Assembly (NCBI RefSeq): GCF_027923545.1
Contig: NZ_BROH01000002.1
Span: forward strand, 186,001-250,000
DNA length: 64,000 nt
Source: Sinisalibacter aestuarii
GTDB taxonomy: Bacteria > Pseudomonadota > Alphaproteobacteria > Rhodobacterales > Rhodobacteraceae
Direction: 5' to 3'
Part shown: positions 1 to 8,640 of the stretch, piece after piece
How the letters are laid out: each line of letters begins with the position of its first letter
Position numbering within the stretch: the stretch's first letter is position 1
Made by a program: the position numbers and the translations under genes
The notes under the pieces: generated by a model
What the model saw: the letters and a program-made list of their open reading frames with translations, nothing else
Told to the model about the DNA's origin: nothing
The model's database searches: none

Positions 1-725
1 AGACGATGCGGACGGCCGCAGGCGCCCGCACCGCCCAGATCGACGAGGGGCTTCGCGCCCATATGAACAAGGTCTACGGCACCATGTCCGTGGGCCTGCT
101 GATGACTGCGCTGGTGGCCTGGGCCTTCGGCTCGTCGCCGGCGCTGATGTCGATCCTCTACAACCTCGACACCGGCTCGCCGAACATCCTCGGCTGGATC
201 GTCATGTTCCTGCCGCTGATCATGGTTTTCGCCTTCGGCGCAGCGATCAACCGGCTCTCCGCCGCCGGCGCGCAGCTTTATTTCTACGTCTACGCGGCCA
301 TCATGGGCCTGTCGCTGTCGTGGATTTTCATGGCCTTCACCGGCATTTCCATCGCCCAGACCTTCCTGGTCACCGCGATCGCCTTTGCCGGGCTGAGCCT
401 TTACGGTTACACCACCAAGCGCGATATCTCGGGCTGGGGCGCGTTCCTGATCATGGGCCTGATCGGCATCATCGTCGCCTCGATCGTCAACATCTTCCTC
501 GGCAGCCCGGCGCTGCACTTCGCGATCTCGGTGATCGGCGTGCTGATCTTCGCGGGCCTCACCGCCTATGACACGCAGAAGCTGAAGAACGACTATATCC
601 AGCACGCCCATGCGATGGACGGCGAATGGCTGGCCAAGTCGGCGATCCTCGGCGCGCTGAACCTGTATCTGGATTTCGTGAACCTGTTCATGTTCCTGCT
701 CCAGTTCCTCGGCAATCGCGAGTAA
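1..725 (+). CDS. Bax inhibitor-1/YccA family membrane protein, 5' end cut by the window edge
   Basis: This is a multi-pass inner-membrane protein of the BI-1/TMBIM family, which is linked in other organisms to ion leak and stress survival; its exact role in Alphaproteobacteria is unknown. About seven hydrophobic segments are visible, and the family motif 'AYDTQKLK' lies near the C terminus. The reading frame is open to the left edge. The first ATG in view (position 6) begins directly with the family's conserved N-terminal region ('ARTAQIDEGLRAHMNKVYG'), so the true start is probably a few codons upstream of the window. A hairpin terminator follows the stop codon. Confidence 0.9.
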   Translation, partial: TMRTAAGARTAQIDEGLRAHMNKVYGTMSVGLLMTALVAWAFGSSPALMSILYNLDTGSPNILGWIVMFLPLIMVFAFGAAINRLSAAGAQLYFYVYAAIMGLSLSWIFMAFTGISIAQTFLVTAIAFAGLSLYGYTTKRDISGWGAFLIMGLIGIIVASIVNIFLGSPALHFAISVIGVLIFAGLTAYDTQKLKNDYIQHAHAMDGEWLAKSAILGALNLYLDFVNLFMFLLQFLGNRE

Positions 726-747
726 CCGGGCGCGCAAACACGGTGCG

Positions 748-774
748 GGGCCGGTCCTTTGGGCCGGCCCTTTT
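748..774 (+). terminator. Intrinsic terminator after the BI-1 gene
   Basis: A GC stem (GGGCCGG pairing with CCGGCCC, with a small bulge) is followed by TTTT. It lies about 20 nt after the stop at 725 and just before the next start at 781. Confidence 0.7.
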
Positions 775-780
775 CGTATC

Positions 781-1494
781 ATGGCCTTTGACACCGCCCT
801 CAAGCTCGCTCTCGCCCCCCTGCTCGTTGCGCAGGGTGTTGGCGTGCGGCGGCGCGCGTTGGTGCTGCCCGAGCCCAGCGGCCCCCGCAGCGGCGAATTG
901 GGCGACGGCCCGCCGTTGAGCCTGCTGATCCTCGGCGACAGCTCGGCCGCCGGTGTCGGTGCGCCAACGCAAGGCGAGGCGCTTGCCGGCCAGCTCACCG
1001 CCCGCCTTGCTTCCCATCACCGGGTGCGCTGGCGGCTGGTGGCACGCAGTGGCGACACCACTGCCAACGCCCTGGCCCGGCTGCAGAACATTCCTGCCGA
1101 ACCCTTCGACCTCGCCGTCATTGCGCTTGGCGTGAATGACGTGACCCACAGCGTGCCGCTCGCCCGCTGGCTCGCCCGGCAGGCCGAGCTGCGCGCCCGC
1201 CTCACCGAGCGCTTCGCGGTGCGCCATATTATCCAGTCCGGCCTGCCGCCCATGGGCGCCTTCCCGGCCCTGCCGCAGCCGCTGCGCGCGGTGATGGGCC
1301 TCACCGCGAGGCGTTTCGATGCGGCGCTGGCGGGCACACTGGCAGACCTGCCCGACGCCGCGCATCTGCGCTTCAACCTGCCGCTGACCCGCGATCTGAT
1401 GGCGCCGGACGGATTTCACCCTTCGCCCGCCGGTTATGCGCTCTGGGCCGAGACCCTCGCCCCCGCGCTCCGTGCCGCCGCCCTGGCCGGCTGA
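781..1494 (+). CDS. SGNH/GDSL-family hydrolase (esterase/lipase-like)
   Basis: This protein of 237 residues has the SGNH hydrolase layout. Block I is 'LGDSSAAG' with the likely nucleophile Ser54, a GxND block ('LGVNDVTH') follows in the middle, and block V is 'DGFHPSPAGY' with Asp210 and His213 completing the triad. The first 25 residues are hydrophobic but basic residues follow, so it may be membrane-anchored or cytosolic. The substrate cannot be read from the sequence; lipids or acetylated sugars are usual for the family. The ATG at 781 directly follows the terminator of the upstream gene. Confidence 0.85.
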   Translation: MAFDTALKLALAPLLVAQGVGVRRRALVLPEPSGPRSGELGDGPPLSLLILGDSSAAGVGAPTQGEALAGQLTARLASHHRVRWRLVARSGDTTANALARLQNIPAEPFDLAVIALGVNDVTHSVPLARWLARQAELRARLTERFAVRHIIQSGLPPMGAFPALPQPLRAVMGLTARRFDAALAGTLADLPDAAHLRFNLPLTRDLMAPDGFHPSPAGYALWAETLAPALRAAALAG

Positions 1495-1588
1495 CCGGCA
1501 CCGTTGCGCCGTGGTTTTTTCCCCCACCTGCCCAGTTACCGCCGCATTCCCGCGCTAATCTACCTGAAGATGAACAACAGGAGTGCAC

Positions 1589-1735
1589 ATGCAACACGTG
1601 ATCTCATCCCTCGTTGAACGCCCGATTCTCACGCTTGGGTTGGGCGCGTTCCTGTCCGGGGTGGCCCTGTTTTACCTTGTCATGCAGCGCACCCGGAAAA
1701 ATCGGATCGAACGCGCCCGCCGCGGCGAAGCCTGA
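1589..1735 (+). CDS. Small single-pass membrane protein (48 aa)
   Basis: The ORF has a clear ribosome-binding site (AGGAG, about 6 nt upstream) and encodes 48 residues. A hydrophobic stretch at about residues 12-32 is followed by a strongly basic tail (RTRKNRIERARR), giving an N-out/C-in single-span topology by the positive-inside rule. I do not recognise a family. A strong hairpin terminator follows within 25 nt, which supports a real short transcription unit. Confidence 0.6.
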   Translation: MQHVISSLVERPILTLGLGAFLSGVALFYLVMQRTRKNRIERARRGEA

Positions 1736-1756
1736 GCAGGCGGGAATCGCACACGC

Positions 1757-1788
1757 AAAAAGGCCGCGCCCGGGAGCGCGGCCTTTTT
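1757..1788. terminator. Bidirectional intrinsic terminator between the small ORF and rpmG
   Basis: A near-perfect stem (AAAAAGGCCGCGC pairing with GCGCGGCCTTTTT) with a 6-nt loop has a T-run on both strands. It sits between the convergent small membrane protein gene and rpmG, so it can end both. Confidence 0.85.
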
Positions 1789-1813
1789 CAATCCGGTGAT
1801 CCGGTCAGGCAGA

Positions 1814-1981
1814 TTACTTGATCTTGCCTTCCTTGTACTCGACATGCTTGCGCGCAACCGGGTCGTACTTCCGCACAACCATTTTCTCGGTCATGGTGCG
1901 GGCATTCTTCTTGGTCACGTAGAAGTGGCCGGTATCCGCGGTCGAGTTCAGGCGGATCTTGATGGTGGTCGGCTTCGCCAT
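1814..1981 (-). CDS. rpmG: 50S ribosomal protein L33
   Basis: This 55-residue basic protein is ribosomal protein L33 of the large subunit. It reads [18 protein letters not shown] at the N terminus and ends VEYKEGKIK, which is full length for the family. It lacks the paired CxxC zinc ribbons found in one class of L33, so it is the zinc-independent form. It is transcribed alone, from a plausible promoter at 2035-2062 to the shared terminator at 1757-1788. Confidence 0.97.
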   Translation of the reverse strand: MAKPTTIKIRLNSTADTGHFYVTKKNARTMTEKMVVRKYDPVARKHVEYKEGKIK

Positions 1982-2034
1982 GGTCTCAGCTCCTCATCGG
2001 GCATGGGGCGCCCGGTCATATCCTTGAAGCCCGC

Positions 2035-2062
2035 CTTTTACCGCCCCGGGGGCGCGAGTCAA
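2035..2062 (-). promoter_or_regulatory. Candidate sigma-70 promoter of rpmG
   Basis: On the minus strand a TTGACT (-35 like) is followed after 16 nt by TAAAAG (-10 like), about 55 nt upstream of the rpmG start. The -35 is good and the -10 is weak. Confidence 0.45.
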
Positions 2063-2121
2063 CCGCAAACTCGGGGTTTTGGGCTATACTGGCCCCGTCA
2101 CGCGACAGGAAAGGATATCCC

Positions 2122-2496
2122 ATGCATCTCGGCGCATTTTCCGTCAGCCTCGCCGTCTCCGACATCGCCGCATCGCGCACGTTTTACGAGGCGCTCGGCT
2201 TCACCGAGGCCGGCGGCGACCAGAGCCAGGGCTGGCTCGTGCTGCGCAGCGGCAACACCACGATCGGACTGTTCCAGGGCATGTTCGAGAAGAACCTGCT
2301 CACCTTCAATCCCGGCTGGGGCCCACAGGCCACGCCGCTGGAGGGCGGCTTCGAGGACGTGCGCGCCATACAGGCGAAGCTGAAGGACGCAGGCATTGCA
2401 CTGATCGAAGAAACCGACCCTGAAGGCACAGGCCCCGGCTACATCACGCTGGAAGACCCGGACGGAAACCCGATCCTGATCGACCAGCATGTCTGA
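2122..2496 (+). CDS. VOC-fold (glyoxalase/bleomycin-resistance type) protein
   Basis: The 124-residue product is a single vicinal-oxygen-chelate domain. It begins 'FSVSLAVSDIAASRTFYEALGF', typical of the first beta-alpha-beta-beta-beta module, and ends with the 'YITLEDPDGNPILIDQ' strand found in this superfamily. Such proteins are metal-dependent lyases, dioxygenases or binding proteins; no specific substrate can be assigned. It lies only a few bases before the 3' end of rnpB on the other strand. A TATACT -10-like element is seen at 2085-2090. Confidence 0.8.
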   Translation: MHLGAFSVSLAVSDIAASRTFYEALGFTEAGGDQSQGWLVLRSGNTTIGLFQGMFEKNLLTFNPGWGPQATPLEGGFEDVRAIQAKLKDAGIALIEETDPEGTGPGYITLEDPDGNPILIDQHV

Positions 2497-2502
2497 GGCG
2501 AT

Positions 2503-2875
2503 ATGCGCGGACGGCCTGTAAGCCGGATTCTGTCCCGGGGTTGCCCCCATGGATGGCCATTCCTCTGCGCGGCGGGTTGCCCCGACGCTCTAGCTGCCGA
2601 CCCGGATCCCGGACCAAGGCGGCCCGCGCGGGATCCCTATTTGGCATTGCTCCCGGTGGGGCTTGCCGTGCCGGTGCTGTTGCCAGCCCCGCGGTGGGCT
2701 CTTACCCCACCGTTTCACCTTTACCCAGGCAGCGCTTGCGCGCGTTGGGCAGTTTGTTCTCTGTGGCGCTTTCCCTGGGGTTGCCCCCGCCGGGCGTTAC
2801 CCGGCACCGTTGCCTTGTGGAGTCCGGACTTTCCTCGAAGCTCACGCTCCGCGGCCATCCGGCCATCCGCGCCCG
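2503..2875 (-). ncRNA. rnpB: RNase P RNA (class A)
   Basis: This is the catalytic RNA of ribonuclease P, which matures tRNA 5' ends. On the minus strand the conserved 5' core GAGGAAAGTCCGGACTCC and the 3' hallmark ACAGAATCCGGCTTAC are both present. The ends were placed from the P1 helix: GCGCGGATGGCC at the 5' end pairs over all 12 positions with GGCCGTCCGCGC at the 3' end, with one G-U. The length of about 373 nt is normal for Alphaproteobacteria. Exact termini may differ by a few bases. Confidence 0.95.
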
Positions 2876-2881
2876 GCTGAT

Positions 2882-3565
2882 CTAGGTGGCGGGGCCGCTC
2901 CGGTCAAGCGCAAGACCGGCGGCGAGCGCCATATCGTCGGGATTGAGCGGGCCCTGCGCGAAGGGGCGAAAGCGCGCGCGTGCCGCTTCGAGCACCGGCG
3001 CAAGCCCGGCATCGGCGGGATAGCCGAAGGCGGAGAGATCGGCGAGAAAGCGCGATGGATCGGGCGGCGCGGGCGTGCCCGGATCGGGCCAGACCGAAAG
3101 ATTGCCCAGCGCCAGCCGCCGCCAGTCGAAGCGGCGGCCCGGATCGCCCTTGCGCGCGGGGGCCATATCCTGATGCCCGATCACGCCTTCGGGTGGAATA
3201 GCCCAGCGCCGCAGAATGTTCGAAAGCAGCAATTCCAACCGGCGCATCTGCGGTTCGGAAAAGGGAAAAAGGCCGGAATTATCCAACTCGATCCCGATTG
3301 ACTGCGAGTTCACATCGCCCTGCCCGGCCCAGCTTCCGGCCCCTGCATGCCAGGCGCGCATCTCCTCGTCGACAAGCTGCCAGAGCCGCCCGTCACGGCC
3401 GATGAGATAATGCGCCGAAACCTCGTGCTCCGGGGCGCAAAGCCGCTCCAGCGCCTCTTCGGCGCCCGGCATGGCGGTGTAATGGATCACCACCAGTTCG
3501 GGCGTCAGCCCATCGCGGCGCGGCCCGAAATTCGGGCTTGGGCAGGCGATGATCCCGTCCGTCAT
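2882..3565 (-). CDS. N-acetylmuramoyl-L-alanine amidase (AmpD/AmiD-like, Amidase_2)
   Basis: The enzyme cleaves the bond between MurNAc (or anhydro-MurNAc) and L-Ala in peptidoglycan or muropeptides. Zinc ligands of the Amidase_2 fold are visible: His28 ('VVIHYTAM'), His131 ('VIGHQDMAP') and Asp141 ('GDPGRRFDW'). No signal peptide is seen, which fits cytosolic AmpD-type recycling. I chose the ATG at 3565 rather than a start about 90 nt further upstream, because the ATG overlaps the upstream lipoprotein stop as TGATG, a translational coupling signal, and begins with a conserved 'PSPNFGPRRDG' region. Confidence 0.88.
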   Translation of the reverse strand: MTDGIIACPSPNFGPRRDGLTPELVVIHYTAMPGAEEALERLCAPEHEVSAHYLIGRDGRLWQLVDEEMRAWHAGAGSWAGQGDVNSQSIGIELDNSGLFPFSEPQMRRLELLLSNILRRWAIPPEGVIGHQDMAPARKGDPGRRFDWRRLALGNLSVWPDPGTPAPPDPSRFLADLSAFGYPADAGLAPVLEAARARFRPFAQGPLNPDDMALAAGLALDRSGPAT

Positions 3566-4317
3566 CAGCCTTCGCCGGGGGTCTCGATCACCTCGTAGGT
3601 GGTCACCTCTTCCGGCGCGCCTTCGCGCGCGGCGCGGAACGGGCGCGGATCCCAATAGCAGGCAAAGCCGTCGCCGTCCGGGTCCATCCCGTAGCGGTCG
3701 CGCTGCGGCCCGCCGGAATCGAGAAACACCTCCTGCGCCCTGTCGTCGCCGCCATATTTGGCGCAGGCGCTCTCGAAGCGCGACTGGGCGGCAAAGCCCG
3801 ACCGGTCATAAAGCTGCTGGCCCGGCACGTTGGTGGTGGCCAGCGCATAGGCGACGACCGACACGCCGGTGCCATCGGGGCGCTCCGGCAGCTCGGTCGG
3901 CTCGATGACCACGTATTGCGCGCGGTTCTCCGCGATCCTGTCGGCATCGCTCTGGATCGTCTCGCGCGCGCTCACCGCGGCGAAGTTCTGTTCGTCGGAT
4001 ATTGCCTCGGCACTCGCCACCGCGCCTTCTTCGACGGCAACCTCCGGTTGGGCCGCCGCATTCGTCGCCGCATCCGAAGCCATCGCCGACATCGGCGCGC
4101 CATCCGCCGGCACCGCCAGCCCGAGCGCGGCGGTGGTTTCGGCGGCAATCGCGGCGCCTTCGGTGCCGCCGTCGAGCGGCTGCGCCGTCACCGCGCTGGC
4201 AGGCGGCAAGGAAGATGCGCCGCCCATCGCCGCCGCATTCGGCGCGGAATTCGGCATCTCGGCGCTACAGGCCGCGAGGGCCAGGACGGACAGGGTGGTG
4301 AAGGTCGCGAACCGCAT
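3565..4317 (-). CDS. Lipoprotein with C-terminal Excalibur-like calcium-binding segment
   Basis: The 250-residue product starts with a lipoprotein signal (MRFATFTTLSVLALAAC, lipobox Cys17). A low-complexity Ala-rich region fills about residues 18-110. The C-terminal part contains 'YGMDPDGDGFACYWDP', a DxDxDG-type loop followed by a Cys as in Excalibur domains, paired with an earlier conserved Cys in 'ESACAKYGGDD'. It is likely periplasm-facing. Its stop codon overlaps the start of the amidase gene, so the two are probably expressed together and may act on the cell wall. Confidence 0.7.
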   Translation of the reverse strand: MRFATFTTLSVLALAACSAEMPNSAPNAAAMGGASSLPPASAVTAQPLDGGTEGAAIAAETTAALGLAVPADGAPMSAMASDAATNAAAQPEVAVEEGAVASAEAISDEQNFAAVSARETIQSDADRIAENRAQYVVIEPTELPERPDGTGVSVVAYALATTNVPGQQLYDRSGFAAQSRFESACAKYGGDDRAQEVFLDSGGPQRDRYGMDPDGDGFACYWDPRPFRAAREGAPEEVTTYEVIETPGEG

Positions 4318-4362
4318 GTGTAATCCCCGGTTTGACGCCTGTCAGGGCGTTGTCGCGGGGCT

Positions 4363-5850
4363 TTACCACCATTTCTCCGGCTTGGAAACAAACCCGGCGG
4401 CCCGCTCCAGCGCGTAGGCGGTATTCAGCAGATCGCCCTCTTCCCACGGTTTGCCGATCAGTTGAAGCCCCAGCGGCAGCCCCTTGGCGTCGAGCCCGGC
4501 GGGCACCGAGATGCCCGGCAGCCCCGCGAGGTTCACCGTCACCGTGAAGACATCGTTGAGATACATCTGCACCGGATCGGCATCCGCCATCTCGCCCAGC
4601 CCGAAGGCGGCGGAGGGGGTGGCGGGGGTGAGGATCGCATCCACGCCCTGATCGAAGGCCTCTTCGAAATCGCGCTTGATCAGGGCGCGCACCTTGCGGG
4701 CACGGTTGTAATAGGCATCGTAGAAGCCCGCCGAAAGCACATAGGTGCCCACCATCACCCGGCGCTGCACCTCGGCGCCGAAGCCCTCGGCGCGGGTCTT
4801 TTCATACATTTCGGTAATGCCGTCGCCCGCCGCCAGCTTCGCCCGGCGGCCATAGCGCACGCCATCGTAGCGCGCGAGGTTCGACGAGGCTTCCGCCGGC
4901 GCGATCACGTAATAGGCGGGCAGCGCGTATTTGGTATGCGGCAGGGTGATGTCGATCACCTTGGCGCCCGCATCGGCGAGCATCGCCTTGCCGTCTTCCC
5001 AGAGCTTCTCGATCTCGGCGGGCATCCCGTCGAGCCGGTATTCCTTCGGGATGCCGATCACCTTGCCCTTGATATCGCCGGTCAGCGCGGCCTCGAAATC
5101 CGGCACGGCGAGATCGCGCGAGGTCGAGTCTTTCGGGTCATGCCCGGCCATGGCGGTGAGCATGATCGCGGCGTCGCGCACATCCTTCGTCATCGGCCCG
5201 GCCTGATCGAGCGACGAGGCGAAGGCAACGATGCCCCAGCGCGACACCCGGCCATAGGTGGGCTTCAGCCCGGTGATGCCGGTGAAGGCGGCGGGCTGGC
5301 GGATCGAGCCGCCGGTATCGGTGCCGGTGGCGGCAAGGCAAAGATCGGCGGAGACAGCGCTGGCCGAGCCGCCCGAGGAGCCGCCCGGCGTCAGCGCGGT
5401 GTCTTCATTGCCGCGCCGCCACGGGTTCACCGCATTGCCATAGACGGAGGTTTCGTTCGAGCTTCCCATGGCGAATTCGTCCATGTTGAGCTTGCCGAGC
5501 ATGATCGCCCCGGCATCGAACAGGTTTTGCGTGACGGTCGATTCATATTCCGGCCTGAAGCCTTCGAGAATCCGGCTCGCGGCCTGGCTCGGCACGCCCC
5601 TGGTGCAGAACAGATCCTTGATGCCGAGCGGAATGCCCGTCATCGCCGCCGCCTCGCCCGCCTTGATCCGCGCATCGGCGGCCCTGGCCTGCTCCAGCGC
5701 GATTTCGGGCGTCTTGTGCACGAAGGCGCCAAGCGCATCGGCCGCCTCGATCTCGGTCAGGCAGGCTTCGGTGATCTCCACCGCCGTGGTTTCGCCCCTG
5801 GCCAGCGCATCGCGGGCCGCGCCGATGGTCAGCTTGTTGAGGTCAGACAT
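4363..5850 (-). CDS. gatA: Aspartyl/glutamyl-tRNA(Asn/Gln) amidotransferase subunit A
   Basis: GatA releases ammonia from glutamine for the GatCAB enzyme, which converts misacylated Glu-tRNA(Gln) and/or Asp-tRNA(Asn) to the correct amide form. The 495-residue length is normal. The amidase-signature triad is visible as Lys78 ('GIPLGIKDL'), Ser158 ('TPGGSSGGS') and Ser182 ('DTGGSIRQP'). It starts 3 nt after gatC. The gatB gene is not in this window. Confidence 0.97.
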   Translation of the reverse strand: MSDLNKLTIGAARDALARGETTAVEITEACLTEIEAADALGAFVHKTPEIALEQARAADARIKAGEAAAMTGIPLGIKDLFCTRGVPSQAASRILEGFRPEYESTVTQNLFDAGAIMLGKLNMDEFAMGSSNETSVYGNAVNPWRRGNEDTALTPGGSSGGSASAVSADLCLAATGTDTGGSIRQPAAFTGITGLKPTYGRVSRWGIVAFASSLDQAGPMTKDVRDAAIMLTAMAGHDPKDSTSRDLAVPDFEAALTGDIKGKVIGIPKEYRLDGMPAEIEKLWEDGKAMLADAGAKVIDITLPHTKYALPAYYVIAPAEASSNLARYDGVRYGRRAKLAAGDGITEMYEKTRAEGFGAEVQRRVMVGTYVLSAGFYDAYYNRARKVRALIKRDFEEAFDQGVDAILTPATPSAAFGLGEMADADPVQMYLNDVFTVTVNLAGLPGISVPAGLDAKGLPLGLQLIGKPWEEGDLLNTAYALERAAGFVSKPEKWW

Positions 5851-5853
5851 CGC

Positions 5854-6141
5854 TCACTCCACCACTTTCGGCACGGCAAAGAAGCCCTCGCGGGCATCCG
5901 GCGCGTTGGACAGGATCTTGTCCTGATAATTGCCGTCGGTCACCACATCCTCGCGGCGCTTGAGGCGCATCGGCGTCACCGAGGTCATCGGCTCGACATC
6001 GTCGACATTCACCTCGTTGAGCTGCTCGATGAAGTCGAGAATATTGGAAAACTCGGCGGCCAGCGCCGGCAGACGGTCTTCCTCGACCTTGATCCGGGCC
6101 AGATGCGCCACTTTGCGCGCGGTTTCGATGTCGATCGACAT
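5854..6141 (-). CDS. gatC: Aspartyl/glutamyl-tRNA(Asn/Gln) amidotransferase subunit C
   Basis: This 95-residue subunit stabilises the GatA-GatB complex. It reads MSIDIETARKVAHLARIKV at the start, with the usual 'NILDFIEQLNEVNVDDVEP' helix and the C-terminal 'REDVVTDGN'. The ATG at 6141 gives the normal family length; a longer upstream in-frame extension has no homologous character. It forms an operon with gatA. Confidence 0.96.
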   Translation of the reverse strand: MSIDIETARKVAHLARIKVEEDRLPALAAEFSNILDFIEQLNEVNVDDVEPMTSVTPMRLKRREDVVTDGNYQDKILSNAPDAREGFFAVPKVVE

Positions 6142-6377
6142 GGGGGCCTCCCATTGCGGGTTTCCCCGCCCGTTTAGCGCCGCCCGCCCGCGCTCGCAAG
6201 CACCCCCGGCGCCGGACCTGCCACCGCCGCCGCGCGCAGGCAGCCCCGGACGGCAGCCCGGTATGACAATCGCGCCATAGTTCGGCCGCCTGCGACCATC
6301 GCAGCCAAAATTATTGCAGAAATCCGATCTTTGCTCTGCTAGACTGCCCGAAAAGCAAAACAAAACACGAGGCAGAG

Positions 6378-7085
6378 ATGACGAGCACCGCTCCAATCAC
6401 AGATGAATTGCGCGAAAAGATCATCGCCCAGCCCGAGGTGATCCTCGACGATCAGGACGTGATGCGCGCGCTCGTCGCCGCCAATGAACGCGCGCTCGGC
6501 AGCAATATCGTCGATCTGCGCGGCATTGCGATGGAGCGGCTGGAAAGCCGGCTCGACCGGCTGGAAGATACCCACCGCTCGGTGATCGCCGCGGCTTACG
6601 AGAACCTCGCGGGGATGAACATCATCCACCGCGCCGTGCTGCGGATGCTCGACCCGGCCGATTTCGAGGTGTTCATGAAGGATCTGGCCGGCGAAGTGGC
6701 CGAGATCCTGCGTGTCGACTGTGTGCGCCTCGTGCTGGAAACGGCGATGGAAGACCGCAGCGCGGCGGTCGACAAGCTGGGCAAGGTGCTGGTGGTGGCC
6801 GAGCCGGGCTTTATCGACACCTATCTCGGCCAGAGCCGCGAAGGCACCGCCCGGCCGGTGACGCTGCGCCAGATACATGAGCAGGACGAACGGCTATACG
6901 GCGAAAGCGGCTTCTGGGTCCGCTCCGAAGCCTGTATCCGCCTCGATCTCGGCAAGGGCCGCCTGCCCGGGATGCTGGTGATGGGCGCGGAAGACCCGCA
7001 CCAGTTCAAGCCCGGCCAGGGCACCGACCTGCTCGCCTTCTTCGGCGGCGTCTTCGAACGGTCGATGCGGCGCTGGCTCTCCTAG
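6378..7085 (+). CDS. DUF484 family protein
   Basis: The 235-residue product matches the DUF484 pattern: an N-terminal helical/coiled region ('EKIIAQPEVILDDQDVMRALVAANE') followed by a GAF-like domain. It ends 'DLLAFFGGVFERSMRRWL', typical of the family. DUF484 genes commonly sit next to a tyrosine recombinase gene, as here with xerC starting 14 nt downstream. The molecular function is not known. Confidence 0.85.
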   Translation: MTSTAPITDELREKIIAQPEVILDDQDVMRALVAANERALGSNIVDLRGIAMERLESRLDRLEDTHRSVIAAAYENLAGMNIIHRAVLRMLDPADFEVFMKDLAGEVAEILRVDCVRLVLETAMEDRSAAVDKLGKVLVVAEPGFIDTYLGQSREGTARPVTLRQIHEQDERLYGESGFWVRSEACIRLDLGKGRLPGMLVMGAEDPHQFKPGQGTDLLAFFGGVFERSMRRWLS

Positions 7086-7099
7086 GCATCTCAGGGCCG

Positions 7100-8035
7100 A
7101 TGGCCGACACGCTCGCCATATCTCCCGGCACCCGCGATGCGCTTTCGGGCTGGCTCGACCATATCCGCGCGCTCGACGGGGCCGCGGAGAAGACGGTGGC
7201 CGCCTACCGCGACGACGTGACCCGCTTTCTCGCCTTCATCGGCGTCCATCAAGGTGGGGCGCAGGGGCGCGCGGGGCTGGCCCGCGTGGGGCTGAGCGAC
7301 ATGCGCGCCTGGATGGCGCATGAGCGCGGGCGCGGGCTTGGCCCCCGCTCGCTCGCCCGCGCGCTGTCGGCGGTGAAAAGCTTCTACCGCTGGCTGTCGG
7401 ACCGCGATGGCTTCGACGCCAGCGCCGTGCTCTCCACCCGCAGCCCGAAATTCACCAAAAAGCTGCCCCGGCCGATCAGCGCCGAAGCGGCGGGCGAGGT
7501 GATCGCCACCGCCGAATTGCAGGCCCGCGACGGCTGGATCGGCGCGCGCGACGCGGCGGTGATCACCCTGCTCTATGGCTGCGGGCTGCGGATATCGGAG
7601 GCGCTCGGGCTGAAAGGCAAAGACGCGCCGCTGGCGGAGGTGCTGCGGATCACCGGCAAGGGCGGCAAGGAGCGGCTGGTGCCGGTGCTGCCCGCCGCGC
7701 GCGCGGCTGTCGAGACCTACCTCGCCCTTTGTCCGCATCCGCATGAAAACGATGCGCCGCTGTTTCGCGGGGCACGCGGCGGCGCGCTCAACCCGCGCCT
7801 CGTGCAGCAGGCGATGGAGCGCGCACGGCTCCAGCTCGGCCTGCCCGCCACCGCCACGCCGCACGCGATGCGCCACAGCTTCGCCACCCATCTGCTGAAC
7901 GCGGGCGGCGATCTTCGCGCGATCCAGGAGCTGCTGGGCCATGCCTCGCTCTCGACCACGCAGGCTTATACCGCCGTCGACACGGCACGGCTGATGGATG
8001 TTTACGAAGCCAGCCACCCGCGTGCACGAGGCTGA
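7100..8035 (+). CDS. xerC: Tyrosine recombinase XerC
   Basis: XerC works with XerD at the chromosomal dif site to resolve dimers at cell division. The 311-residue protein has an N-terminal SAM-like DNA-binding domain (about 12-105) and a C-terminal catalytic domain with all expected residues: Arg164 ('GCGLRISEAL'), Lys187, His255 and Arg258 ('HAMRHSFATHL'), His281 ('LGHASLSTTQ') and the nucleophile Tyr290. It follows DUF484 with a 14-nt gap. No phage or integron features flank it, so this is the housekeeping recombinase. Confidence 0.93.
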   Translation: MADTLAISPGTRDALSGWLDHIRALDGAAEKTVAAYRDDVTRFLAFIGVHQGGAQGRAGLARVGLSDMRAWMAHERGRGLGPRSLARALSAVKSFYRWLSDRDGFDASAVLSTRSPKFTKKLPRPISAEAAGEVIATAELQARDGWIGARDAAVITLLYGCGLRISEALGLKGKDAPLAEVLRITGKGGKERLVPVLPAARAAVETYLALCPHPHENDAPLFRGARGGALNPRLVQQAMERARLQLGLPATATPHAMRHSFATHLLNAGGDLRAIQELLGHASLSTTQAYTAVDTARLMDVYEASHPRARG

Positions 8036-8139
8036 CAATTTGCCTCAAATTGCCCGTATCGGGTAACGCGATCTTCATCTCCCTGTCCGATTCTGGGCGC
8101 CGGATCAGACCCGACCCGCTTGACCAGAAAGGACGAGCC

Positions 8140-8571
8140 ATGACCTCGCTGTCTCCCCTCTCCGTCGTGAGCGCGCTTTCGCCCGCGGCCAATATGCTGG
8201 GCACCCTCGCAGGCGAGGTTGCCGAGGCTGCACGCGGCAAGGATGGCCTTGCCGGCGCATTTTCCGATGCCTTCGCCGGCCTCGACGCCAATGATGACGG
8301 GCGGCTCAGCGCGGGCGATGCCGTTGGCCATGTCGCCAAGCTGCGCAACGCCGTGCTCGGCGGGATTGTCGATGTCTTCGGCGTGGACAAGGACGAGCCG
8401 GATCAGCGCCCAACCGCAGGCGTGCGGGCCGGGGGGCTGGCGGGGCCAACCCCGTTGAGCGCCGCCGCCACACCCGCCCTGCCCTCCGCGCCGGCGGCGC
8501 AGGCGGTGGAAAACCTGCCCGGCCTGGCCGAGATTCGCGCCACCTACGCAACCCTGCGCCTGATGCATTAG
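8140..8571 (+). CDS. Small EF-hand protein of unknown function
   Basis: This 143-residue protein has one clear EF-hand loop at residues 49-60 (DANDDGRLSAGD), with acidic residues at the calcium-ligand positions but Asp rather than Glu at position 12. The rest is Ala/Pro-rich and low in complexity. The ATG at 8140 was chosen because AAAGGA lies about 7 nt upstream and the preceding 30 codons look non-coding. No signal peptide is evident. No partner is implied by the neighbours. Confidence 0.6.
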   Translation: MTSLSPLSVVSALSPAANMLGTLAGEVAEAARGKDGLAGAFSDAFAGLDANDDGRLSAGDAVGHVAKLRNAVLGGIVDVFGVDKDEPDQRPTAGVRAGGLAGPTPLSAAATPALPSAPAAQAVENLPGLAEIRATYATLRLMH

Positions 8572-8640
8572 CCCCGCCCTGCCCGGGCCGCGCCTGCGCC
8601 GCCGCCATGAAGGCCGTTGATCGGGCGCGCCGTTTCCGTC

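Noticed and set aside
4462-6177. A 571-residue plus-strand reading frame opposite gatCA
   Set aside because: It is antisense to two well-defined genes and shows only composition bias.
7100-8035. Phage or integron integrase
   Set aside because: Length, full XerC residues and the DUF484 neighbour indicate housekeeping XerC; no attachment site or phage genes flank it.
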